Part shown: in pieces, positions 49,391 through 58,205 of the stretch
How positions within the stretch are numbered: the stretch's first letter is position 1
Layout of the letters: the number at the start of each line of letters is the position of its first letter
Source: Clostridiales bacterium
GTDB taxonomy: Bacteria > Bacillota > Clostridia > Oscillospirales > CAG-272
Reading direction: 5' to 3'
DNA length: 64,000 bases
Assembly (NCBI GenBank): GCA_022793655.1
Contig: JAAWDG010000013.1
Coordinates: 1-64,000 of the forward strand
Made by a program: the position numbers and the translations under genes
Notes under the pieces: model-generated
What the model was told of the DNA's origin: nothing
The model's database searches: none
What the model saw: only the letters and a program-made list of their open reading frames with translations

Positions 49391-50236
49391 TTATGTAAGA
49401 CGAATGATATTGCTAAAGGCCATTTTTCCGTCTTGATCGGTTACCTCGGCGCGGATCCAAGCGCTAAAGTCCTTGGGTTTGTGTATGGCCTCGGTCAGAT
49501 TGTCTCCTCGTATAATTCGTGCGGGATGCCAGGAGTCGTCTGAAAAGAAAGAAATTTTTTGAACAGGCGAACAACAAAGTTTGATTGCATCGCCTTCTTT
49601 TGCTATATGAATCTCGGGGCCTTGCGTGGCGTAAAAATCACCATTCTTAATTTTTTGCAAGATGTCTTTCGTTTCGGTTTTGCCGTCGGTTACGTCTAAC
49701 ATAATCGAAGAGACGGTTTGTTCGCCCTCATAATAATGCGTATCGTCGGCCGCAATCAGCGGCAGAATGACGCCTGTGTTGGCCAGCAGGTCAACAATCG
49801 TGCCTGAATAGGCCCTGTCTGATTGAAACAGGCCCGAAACCGTGTTGAAAATCTCGGTGGCGGCAAGACCACGCAGGGGTTTGACTTGTTCTACGCTGTT
49901 GAGCGACCAGGCGGGATGGGCTAAAACCGCGATGCCGCCGGCCTCATTAATTTGGTCAATAACTGTTTGTGCATCGGCCTCGGGTGAAATGGCTGGCTCT
50001 TTTTCAAGGCCCAATCCGACAATGTGAAACACGCCGTTTTTAGTATCATTGCCGCCAATGTTGTATTCACAGCCGGCTATGGTGCGAAGACCGCTTATTT
50101 CTTCTTCTTTTGAAAGCACCCAATGGTCGGTTAAAGCAATCAGATCATATCCGGCTTCGCGATAAATGGCGGCTGCTTCCTCGGGTGTGCGGTGGCCGTC
50201 AGAACGGTTCGTGTGGGTATGTAAGTTCAGCTTCAT
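49391..50236 (-). CDS. PHP-domain metal-dependent phosphoesterase
   Basis: MKLNLHTHTNRSDGHRTPEEAAAIYREAGYDLIALTDH; AHPAW. Confidence 0.9.
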   Translation of the reverse strand: MKLNLHTHTNRSDGHRTPEEAAAIYREAGYDLIALTDHWVLSKEEEISGLRTIAGCEYNIGGNDTKNGVFHIVGLGLEKEPAISPEADAQTVIDQINEAGGIAVLAHPAWSLNSVEQVKPLRGLAATEIFNTVSGLFQSDRAYSGTIVDLLANTGVILPLIAADDTHYYEGEQTVSSIMLDVTDGKTETKDILQKIKNGDFYATQGPEIHIAKEGDAIKLCCSPVQKISFFSDDSWHPARIIRGDNLTEAIHKPKDFSAWIRAEVTDQDGKMAFSNIIRLT

Positions 50237-50499
50237 ACGTTTTTTTCCTAAAAGATCAGTATACATTAGCGTTCCTTTCTATATGTATGTACGAGCTCAA
50301 AAAATTTGAATGTATTTTTGGTTATTATAGCACGATCAATGTGCATATTGCAAGCGGTGCTGTATAAGAAAGGGCTGCTTTTGGCGATTGTGTAGTGCCA
50401 ACGTGGTTGTACCGAGAAAATTGTCAAAATTGTTAATATGCGCCGGTTGACTTCGACTTGTTTTTATGCTAAAATGAACAAAGAATTTTCATAAACAGG

Positions 50500-50748
50500 A
50501 TATTAACGATCATCGGGAAAGCAGGCTGCGATTTTTCTCTTTTTGTGTTGGTTGTGAACAGAGAAAAAGAGGGCATGGTAAACGGTTCCCGGCGCCGCAG
50601 CGTGAACAAGCGTACTTTTACGCTGTAACATTACGCTGTAAGAGTATGCCGATAGGTAAGGCCATATGGTGAATTGGGGAGGCCTTTGCGAGCCGCGATT
50701 TATTTCGTCCTCTTGCAGTTGCTGCAACGAGGGCTTTTGTTCTTTTAT
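50500..50748 (+). promoter_or_regulatory. Structured 5' leader with intrinsic terminator (riboswitch/attenuator-like; T-box not demonstrated)
   Basis: Interleaved stems CGGGAA(50514)/TTCCCG(50586) and GCTGCG(50525)/CGCAGC(50596); terminator CCTCTTGCAGttgCTGCAACGAGGgctttt at about 50709-50742. Confidence 0.5.
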
Positions 50749-50812
50749 TACAGCGTGAAAATGGTCTGATGGCCCCCTGGTTTATGATGGCGCTTCGGCG
50801 CGGAGGAGCAAC

Positions 50813-52483
50813 ATGCCGATTACGGAATTATTAGAGAGAAATTCAAAAAATTATCCAGATGATATTGCACTTGTTGAAATTAATCCCGAGCTAATGGATA
50901 AGGCCGGCGGAAACTGGCGGGAATCTGCGCTCATTGAGCCGGCGCCCGAGGCGCCCCATCGCAAAGAGATGAGCTGGCGTGCGTTTGATGAAGAGGCTAA
51001 CCGGCTTGCCAATCTTCTCTTGGCAAGAGGCATCAAAAAAGGGGATAAAGTAGCCATTTTGCTGATGAATTGTTTAGAATGGCTGCCCATCTATTTTGGC
51101 GTGCTGAAAACAGGCGCCTTGGCGGTCCCTTTTAATTATCGCTATACGACCGAGGAAATTGACTATTGTTTGCAGCTCGCAGAAGCGGACGGCATTTTGT
51201 TTGGGCCGGAGTTTATTGATCGATTAGAGCCGCTTTTGGGGAGGCACGGGCTTTCCTCTCAAAAAGGGACCAAGGAAATGAAATTTACCTTTTTTGTGGG
51301 AGAAAACACGCCGGACTTTGCCGAGTCCTATGATGCATTAATCGGGAAAAGCAGCGCTGCGGCGCCCATGGTTTCTTTGTGTGATGACGATTTAGCGGCT
51401 ATCTATTTTTCGTCAGGGACAACCGGTTTTCCTAAGGCCATTCTGCATGCCCATCGGGCGCTGATGCATGCCTGCAAAACCGAGCAGGCGCATCATGGAC
51501 AAACCAAAGAAGATGTGTTCTTGTGCATACCGCCCCTTTATCACACCGGTGCGAAAATGCATTGGTTTGGCTCACTGCTGGTTGGTGGGCGCAGTGTGTT
51601 ATTAAAGGGAGTAAAACCCGAGTGGATTATGGAAACCGTGTCCAAAGAGCAGTGTACAATCGTGTGGCTGCTTGTGCCTTGGGCACAGGATTTGTTAGAC
51701 GCGATTGAAAGCGGACGCATTGCGCTTGCTGATTATGCGATTGACACATGGCGGCTCATGCACATTGGCGCGCAGCCGGTGCCGCCGTCTTTGATTAAGC
51801 GTTGGAAAAAGGTATTTCCGACCCACCAGTACGATACCAATTACGGACTTTCTGAATCGATCGGTCCGGGTTGTGTGCATTTAGGTGTTGAGAATATACA
51901 TAAAGTAGGCGCCATTGGCAAAGCAGGCTACGGGTGGCAGACTCAAATCGTCGACGCTGGGCGAAATCCGGTAGCGCGGGGCCAGGTGGGAGAGCTCGCC
52001 GTCAAAGGGCCTGGCGTGATGCTTGGCTACTACAAAGACGAAAAAGCGACCAAAGAGTCGCTGGCGGATGGCTGGCTTTACACCGGCGATATGGCAGAAG
52101 AGGATGAGGACGGTTTTATTTATTTAGTAGACCGCAAAAAAGACGTCATTATCACAGGCGGCGAAAATCTTTATCCAGTGCAGATAGAAGATTTTCTTCG
52201 CAAGAATGAACATATCAGTGATGCGGCCGTGATCGGCCTGCCCGATGCGCGGCTTGGTGAAATTGCCGCGGCGATTGTGCAGGTTAAAGAAGGGCATACA
52301 CTGAGTGAAGAGCAGTTCAACGCTTTTTGCGCTGATCTGCCCCGCTATAAGAGACCACGGCGGGTAATTTTTGCACATGTACCGAGAAACGCAACCGGTA
52401 AAATTGAAAAACCAAAGCTGCGTGAACTGTATGGGGCAAAAGATGTGGTTGCACAGCAAAACGAAATAACGGAGGTCCTTTGA
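50813..52483 (+). CDS. AMP-dependent (acyl-CoA) synthetase/ligase
   Basis: IYFSSGTTGFPKAILHAH; YTGDMAEEDEDGFIYLVDRKKDVIITGGENLYP. Confidence 0.93.
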   Translation: MPITELLERNSKNYPDDIALVEINPELMDKAGGNWRESALIEPAPEAPHRKEMSWRAFDEEANRLANLLLARGIKKGDKVAILLMNCLEWLPIYFGVLKTGALAVPFNYRYTTEEIDYCLQLAEADGILFGPEFIDRLEPLLGRHGLSSQKGTKEMKFTFFVGENTPDFAESYDALIGKSSAAAPMVSLCDDDLAAIYFSSGTTGFPKAILHAHRALMHACKTEQAHHGQTKEDVFLCIPPLYHTGAKMHWFGSLLVGGRSVLLKGVKPEWIMETVSKEQCTIVWLLVPWAQDLLDAIESGRIALADYAIDTWRLMHIGAQPVPPSLIKRWKKVFPTHQYDTNYGLSESIGPGCVHLGVENIHKVGAIGKAGYGWQTQIVDAGRNPVARGQVGELAVKGPGVMLGYYKDEKATKESLADGWLYTGDMAEEDEDGFIYLVDRKKDVIITGGENLYPVQIEDFLRKNEHISDAAVIGLPDARLGEIAAAIVQVKEGHTLSEEQFNAFCADLPRYKRPRRVIFAHVPRNATGKIEKPKLRELYGAKDVVAQQNEITEVL

Positions 52484-52485
52484 AT

Positions 52486-54222
52486 ATGGAAAAGAAATTG
52501 ATGCTTGGCAATGCGGCGGTGGCCCGCGGCGCTTATGAAGCCGGCGTAAGAGTGGTTTCTTCTTATCCGGGTACGCCCAGTACCGAAATTACCGAGAATA
52601 TCGTGCAGTATGAGGATATTTTCTGCGAATGGGCACCGAATGAAAAGGTGGCGGGCGAGGTAGCCATTGGCGCTTCGATTGCCGGTGCCCGTGCGATGTC
52701 TTGTATGAAGCATGTGGGTTTGAACGTGATGGCAGACCCGGTGTTTACCGTCTCGTATATTGGTGCCAACGGGGGGCTTGTCTTTTGCGTGGCTGATGAT
52801 CAGGGAATGCATTCTTCACAGAACGAGCAGGATTCAAGACATTATGCAAAGGCTTCTAAAATTATGATGTTAGAGCCGTCAGACTCGGGCGAGTGCAAAG
52901 AATTTACGAAAATGGCTTTTGATTTGTCAGAAGAATATGATACACCCGTGTTTTTGCGTCTGTCGACCCGTGTTTCTCATTCACAGTCGTTTGTCGCTTT
53001 GGAAGAACGCAAAGAAGTGGCACTGAAGCCCTATGAAAAGAACATTGCGAAGAATGTTATGATGCCCGCCAATGCGGTAAAGCGGCATGTAGTTGTCGAA
53101 GAGCGCATCAAGGCGCTGGTGAACTTGGCCGAGACAACGGGGCTCAATCGTATCGAAGAGAATGGCGCAAAAATCGGTGTCATTTGTGCTGGCATTGCGT
53201 ATATGTATGCGAAAGAGGCGTTAGGAGACCAGGTTGATTATTTGAAACTCGGCATGGTTTATCCACTGCCCGAAGAAAAACTAAAGGCCTTTGCCGCCGC
53301 ACATGAACAGATCTTTGTGATTGAAGAGTTAGATCCTTTTATTGAGGAACATTGCCGGGCGCTCGGTCTCTCGGTGATCGGAAAAGAGGCTTTTTCTCTG
53401 CTTGGTGAGTATACGCCCGCTATGATAAAAAAAGCGGTCTTGCATGAAGAGGCGCCTGCCTTTGAGGCGGTAGAAGAGACCTTGCCGGTGCGGCCGCCAG
53501 TGATGTGTGCAGGTTGTCCGCACAGAGGGACCTTCTATGTGTTAAAGAAGTTAGGGCTGACTGTCTCGGGTGATATCGGCTGCTATACGTTAGGCGCTGC
53601 GGCGCCGCTGCAAAGCGTGGATACAACCATTTGTATGGGCGCTTCGGTTTCAGCGGCACACGGCATGGCCAAAGCGCGTGGTAAAGAATTTAACCGCAAG
53701 CTGGTTTCGGTGATTGGTGATTCCACCTTTATGCACTCAGGTATGACGGGCCTTGTGGATATCGTATACAACAAAGGGGCCAATACGGTGATTATTTTAG
53801 ATAACTCAATCACGGGTATGACAGGCCATCAGGATAATCCAACGACAGGCTATACCATCAGAGGAGAAGAAACCAAACAAGTGAATTTGATTACACTTTG
53901 CCATGGCCTTGGTGTAGAACATGTTGTGGTGGCTGATCCGTTCGATGTCAAAGAGTTTGAGAGGGTTGTCAAAGAAGAGACCGAAAGAGACGAGCCTTCG
54001 GTGATTATTGCACAGCGTCCTTGCGCATTGCTAAAGAAAGTCAAATATACCGGTAAGGTAGCCGTTAACGATCAATGTAAGAAATGCAAAATGTGCATGA
54101 AGCTTGGTTGCCCCGCTATTTCGTATGTGGATGATAAAGTGGTTATAGACGAAAGTCAGTGCGTGGGCTGTGAGTTATGTATTGGCGTTTGTCCCTTTAA
54201 TGCAATTCAAAAAGTGGACTGA
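52486..54222 (+). CDS. iorA: Indolepyruvate:ferredoxin oxidoreductase, alpha subunit
   Basis: TPP domain and C-terminal [4Fe-4S] motifs CKKCKMCMKLGCP, CVGCELCIGVCP. Confidence 0.93.
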   Translation: MEKKLMLGNAAVARGAYEAGVRVVSSYPGTPSTEITENIVQYEDIFCEWAPNEKVAGEVAIGASIAGARAMSCMKHVGLNVMADPVFTVSYIGANGGLVFCVADDQGMHSSQNEQDSRHYAKASKIMMLEPSDSGECKEFTKMAFDLSEEYDTPVFLRLSTRVSHSQSFVALEERKEVALKPYEKNIAKNVMMPANAVKRHVVVEERIKALVNLAETTGLNRIEENGAKIGVICAGIAYMYAKEALGDQVDYLKLGMVYPLPEEKLKAFAAAHEQIFVIEELDPFIEEHCRALGLSVIGKEAFSLLGEYTPAMIKKAVLHEEAPAFEAVEETLPVRPPVMCAGCPHRGTFYVLKKLGLTVSGDIGCYTLGAAAPLQSVDTTICMGASVSAAHGMAKARGKEFNRKLVSVIGDSTFMHSGMTGLVDIVYNKGANTVIILDNSITGMTGHQDNPTTGYTIRGEETKQVNLITLCHGLGVEHVVVADPFDVKEFERVVKEETERDEPSVIIAQRPCALLKKVKYTGKVAVNDQCKKCKMCMKLGCPAISYVDDKVVIDESQCVGCELCIGVCPFNAIQKVD

Positions 54223-54242
54223 ATCGAGAGGGGGAGCTGAGA

Positions 54243-54860
54243 ATGGAAAAGAAAAAAACAACCAATATCATGATTGTTGGCGTAGGTGGCCAAGGCACCC
54301 TGCTCGCCAGCCGCATTTTAGGGAATACGGTGATAAACGAAGGATACGATGTGAAAGTGTCTGAGGTGCACGGCATGAGTCAGCGCGGTGGCAGCGTGGT
54401 CACGTATGTGAAGTTTGGCGAAGAGGTGTATTCACCTGTGATCGAAAAAGGAGAGGCGGATATCATTCTTGCCTTTGAATCGTTAGAGGCCTATCGAGCG
54501 CTGCCTTATCTGAAAAAAGGCGGTCGTATGATTGCGAATATCCAGCAAATGAATCCTATGCCGGTTATCACCGGTGCCGCCGAATATCCGGCGGATATTC
54601 ATGCTAAATTAGCAAAGCGTATTGATTTGATTTCGGTGCCGGCGGCCGAACTTGCCAAAGAAGCGGGCAGTATGAAGGCGGTCAATGTTGTCTTAATCGG
54701 CGTGATGGCACGTTTTACGGATATTGCTTATGACAAGTGGGTTGAAACCATTAAGAATACAGTGCCGCCCAAGTTTTTAGAAATCAATCTAAAAGCATTT
54801 GCGCTGGGTTATGGACAGGAAGGAGAAACGGAAAGTGGCTTATCTGCACAAAGAGATTGA
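54243..54860 (+). CDS. iorB: Indolepyruvate:ferredoxin oxidoreductase, beta subunit
   Basis: VGVGGQGTLLASRILG; GMSQRGGSVVTYVKFG. Confidence 0.92.
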   Translation: MEKKKTTNIMIVGVGGQGTLLASRILGNTVINEGYDVKVSEVHGMSQRGGSVVTYVKFGEEVYSPVIEKGEADIILAFESLEAYRALPYLKKGGRMIANIQQMNPMPVITGAAEYPADIHAKLAKRIDLISVPAAELAKEAGSMKAVNVVLIGVMARFTDIAYDKWVETIKNTVPPKFLEINLKAFALGYGQEGETESGLSAQRD

Positions 54861-56139
54861 AACCATGCCAAGAGACCAGATCGAAGCGCTGCAAAGCGAA
54901 CGGCTTATCTGGCAGGTGAAACGCATGTATGAAAATGTGCCGCTGTTCAAAGAACGCATGGATAAAGCGGGTCTTACGCCAGAAGATATTCACGGTATCG
55001 AAGATTTAGGCCGGCTTCCGTTTTCCTATAAACAAGATTTAAGAGATTATTATCCATTTGGCTTATTTGCTGTGCCTATGGAGGAAATCGTGCGCACGCA
55101 TGCCTCCTCGGGTACGACAGGCAAGCGCATTGTGGTGGGCTATACAAGAGAAGATCTTGCCATTTGGGCTGATTGCGTAGCCCGTATGATGACGGGGCTT
55201 GGTCTCGATAACAAGGACATCGGTCAGATTTCCTATGGCTATGGGCTGTTTACTGGTGGTCTTGGCGCCCATGGCGGGGCCGAGAAAATCGGGGCTACGG
55301 TGATTCCTATGTCCAGCGGCAATACCGCGCTGCAAATTCAGACAATGGTTGATTTTGGCGCAACCTTTTTATGCTGCACCCCTTCTTATGCCTTGTATTT
55401 AGGCGAAGCGGCCGCCGAAGCCGGTGTGCAGGATCAGCTGAAGCTGAAAGCCTGTATTTTAGGTGCAGAACCGTGGACAGAGGATATGCGCCAGGCGATT
55501 GAAGAAAAATTAGGCGCAAAAGCCTATGATATCTACGGCCTTTCTGAAATTCTTGGTCCGGGCGTTTCGGGCGAGTGCGAATACCAGTGCGGTATGCACG
55601 TATGGGAAGACCACTTTATTCCTGAAATTATTGATCCGGATACGGGTGAGAAGCTGCCGGCGGGGGCCGAGGGTGAATTGGTATTCACTACGATTACGAA
55701 ACAAGGCTTTCCGCTGATTCGTTATCGTACAAGAGATATTTGCCGGTTGGATTATGAAAAATGTCAGTGCGGCCGGACGCATGTTCGCATGATGAAGCCG
55801 CAGGGGCGTACCGATGACATGCTCATTATCAGAGGGGTGAATGTGTTCCCCTCACAAATTGAGGAAGTTTTGTTGAAATTAGACGGCAAGGTGACGCCTA
55901 ACTATCAGATTATCGTCGACAGAGTCAATAATACTGACACGTTGGATATTAACGTGGAAATGAGCGAAGCTTTATTTGAAGATGATGTCAAAAGTATTGA
56001 AAAGATTGAAAAAACGATTGTAGAGCGCCTGCGGTCGATGCTTGGCATCGGAGCCAAGGTTCACTTGGTGCATCCTAAAAGTATAACCAGGAGTGAAGGC
56101 AAGGCGAAAAGAGTTATTGATAATCGCAAACTTCATTAA
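54799..56139 (+). CDS. paaK: Phenylacetate--CoA ligase family protein (true start may be internal)
   Basis: HASSGTTGKRIVVGYTREDL; YDIYGLSEILGPGVSGEC; C-terminal AMP-binding domain. Confidence 0.92.
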   Translation: MRWVMDRKEKRKVAYLHKEIETMPRDQIEALQSERLIWQVKRMYENVPLFKERMDKAGLTPEDIHGIEDLGRLPFSYKQDLRDYYPFGLFAVPMEEIVRTHASSGTTGKRIVVGYTREDLAIWADCVARMMTGLGLDNKDIGQISYGYGLFTGGLGAHGGAEKIGATVIPMSSGNTALQIQTMVDFGATFLCCTPSYALYLGEAAAEAGVQDQLKLKACILGAEPWTEDMRQAIEEKLGAKAYDIYGLSEILGPGVSGECEYQCGMHVWEDHFIPEIIDPDTGEKLPAGAEGELVFTTITKQGFPLIRYRTRDICRLDYEKCQCGRTHVRMMKPQGRTDDMLIIRGVNVFPSQIEEVLLKLDGKVTPNYQIIVDRVNNTDTLDINVEMSEALFEDDVKSIEKIEKTIVERLRSMLGIGAKVHLVHPKSITRSEGKAKRVIDNRKLH

Positions 56140-56205
56140 GCGACAAGAACTATATCCCAAAACGAAATCTTCGTACTGATTCTTATGTGGAGAAAGAGGA
56201 ACGAC

Positions 56206-56592
56206 ATGCGTATTAAACAAATTTCTGTTTTTGTGGAGAACAAGACAGGCCGCCTCTGTGAGGTTATTAACGCGCTGGCCAAAGCCAACATTGATATTCT
56301 TGCCCTTTCGATGGCAGATACCACAGATTTTGGTGTACTTCGTATGATTGTGGATGATCCTGACCGGGCAAAAGAGGTTTTGCGCGCAGCGGGCATGATT
56401 GTAAAAAGTAACCATGTGCTGTCGATATTGGTGGATGATCAGCCGGGCGCTTTGGCGGATCTGCTGGATAAGCTCAGCTGTGGCGGCATTAGTGTGGAGT
56501 ATATGTATGCATCGCTTGTCCGCAAGCAAGATAAAGCAATGATGCTGCTTCGTGTGGATAATACTGATTTGGCCGAACAGCTTTTAGGTTAA
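56206..56592 (+). CDS. ACT-domain (tandem) amino-acid-binding protein
   Basis: IKQISVFVENKTGRLCEVINALAKANIDI; VLSILVDDQPGALADLLDKL. Confidence 0.85.
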   Translation: MRIKQISVFVENKTGRLCEVINALAKANIDILALSMADTTDFGVLRMIVDDPDRAKEVLRAAGMIVKSNHVLSILVDDQPGALADLLDKLSCGGISVEYMYASLVRKQDKAMMLLRVDNTDLAEQLLG

Positions 56593-56838
56593 TATAAGAA
56601 TAACCCACGAGGGTTATTCTTAGAAAGTTTCACTTTACGCTTGTTCAAGTGTAATTCCGGCAGCGCCGGAACCGTCCAACTTCCAGCTATACTGGAATGT
56701 CGTACTTTCTGGTAGCTAAAAAGATATGATAGAATAAGAACAAGCCGTACGGCTTGTTCTTAAGAAATATAACTGGTCACGCTGGTCAGCGCAATGCCGG
56801 ATAAACTGGCACCGAACCATTTCAAGATAGCTAAAACC
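56591..56838 (+). repeat. Dispersed hairpin repeat, two units, between ACT and aminotransferase genes
   Basis: TAAGAATAACCCacgaGGGTTATTCTTA, TTCCGGCagcGCCGGAA, CCAGCtatacTGG, GGTAGCTAAAA; AAGAACAAGCCgtacGGCTTGTTCTT, AAGATAGCTAAAA. The first unit overlaps the upstream stop codon. Confidence 0.8.
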
Positions 56839-56906
56839 TTAATACATAATAAAGGGTGCTTTATCGGCGCTTCATAACAAAAGATAGTAGATAGCAGGTT
56901 AAACAA

Positions 56907-58097
56907 ATGAAATATGATTTTTCGAATCGAATGAAAGATATGCAGGGCTCTGCCATCCGAGAGATTTTTAAAGCGGCGGCTGATCCCGAGACTATTTCCC
57001 TTGCCGGCGGCAATCCAGCGCCCGAGACTTTTCCGGCAGGAGAACTTGCTAAGATTGCAAGTGAAATTTTAGAAAAAGAGGGCACCCTCGCCCTGCAGTA
57101 TGGCTTAACTGAAGGATATCCCGAGCTGCGGGAGGCGCTTCGCGAAAGACTGCGCCAAAAAGAGGGCATCGGCAGCGAAAATGATGAGTTAATTGTGGTT
57201 TCAGGCGGCCAGCAGGGCATTGACCTGACGGTTAAGTGCTTATTAAATGAAGGAGACGGCATTTTAGTGGAAGAGCCGTCGTTTATCGGTGCCCTCAATG
57301 CGTTTCGCTCGTATGGAGCCAAGTTGATCGGCGTGCCGATGGATGAGGATGGCATGAACCTTACGGCGCTCAAGGGAGCTATTGAGGCAAACGATAGCGT
57401 AAAGGCGATTTATACGATTCCCAATCATCAGAATCCGTCTGGCATTACCATGTCGGCCGAAAAACGGCAGGCGGTTTATCAAATTGCCAAAGAACATGGC
57501 CTCATTATTATTGAGGATAATCCGTATGGCGAAATTACATTTGACGGAAAACCGCCCAAAGCCATTAAAAGTCTGGATGATGGCACAACCGTCGTGTACT
57601 GCGGCTCGTTTTCCAAAGTGCTTTCGCCGGGTCTGCGTATTGGGTTCTGCATCGGGCCAAAAGAGATTATCGCTAAAAATGTTATTGCCAAACAGGTAGC
57701 GGATGTCCACACGCCCATGCTTACTCAGTTATTGGCCTATGAGTATATGACTCGTTATGATATGGAGGCCAATATTCAAAAGTCGGCAGAGCTGTATCGG
57801 CATAAATGTGAAACGATGCTTGCATGTATCGAAAAATATTTTCCGGCTGAAATTACACATACGACACCGAATGGCGGCTTGTTTATCTGGTGCGATATGG
57901 GTCCGGGCTATGATGCCGCTGAGGTAGCGCTGCGCTGCGCAAAAGAGAAGGTGGTCTTTGTGCCGGGCAATACGTTTATGGTGGATATGAATAAGCCTTG
58001 TTCGGCCTTCCGCCTCAATTATTCGACCATGTCGGATGAGAAGATTGAAGAGGGTATCCGCATTTTGGGCGGCGTGCTTAGTGAAATTATGAAATAA
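56907..58097 (+). CDS. PLP-dependent class I/II aminotransferase (2-aminoadipate/aromatic-type)
   Basis: ISLAGGNPAPETFP; YCGSFSKVLSPGLRIGF. Confidence 0.93.
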   Translation: MKYDFSNRMKDMQGSAIREIFKAAADPETISLAGGNPAPETFPAGELAKIASEILEKEGTLALQYGLTEGYPELREALRERLRQKEGIGSENDELIVVSGGQQGIDLTVKCLLNEGDGILVEEPSFIGALNAFRSYGAKLIGVPMDEDGMNLTALKGAIEANDSVKAIYTIPNHQNPSGITMSAEKRQAVYQIAKEHGLIIIEDNPYGEITFDGKPPKAIKSLDDGTTVVYCGSFSKVLSPGLRIGFCIGPKEIIAKNVIAKQVADVHTPMLTQLLAYEYMTRYDMEANIQKSAELYRHKCETMLACIEKYFPAEITHTTPNGGLFIWCDMGPGYDAAEVALRCAKEKVVFVPGNTFMVDMNKPCSAFRLNYSTMSDEKIEEGIRILGGVLSEIMK

Positions 58098-58138
58098 GTT
58101 CTCCATCCCTAATCCGAGTTCGCAGAGCGAAGTTGTTG

Positions 58139-58184
58139 ATAGAAATAAAAGACATGCCGTATAGGCATGTCTTTTATTTCTATT
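58139..58184. terminator. Bidirectional intrinsic terminator
   Basis: gaaataaaagacatgccgtataggcatgtcttttatttc. Confidence 0.85.
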
Positions 58185-58205
58185 TTAATACGCCTGCGCT
58201 GTCAA

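Noticed and set aside
50500-50748. Firm T-box call for the AMP-ligase leader
   Set aside because: CCGCG and TTCGTCCTC motifs are suggestive, but the conserved AGGGTGGNACCGCG core and a Stem I specifier loop are not evident. Kept only as an unclassified leader.
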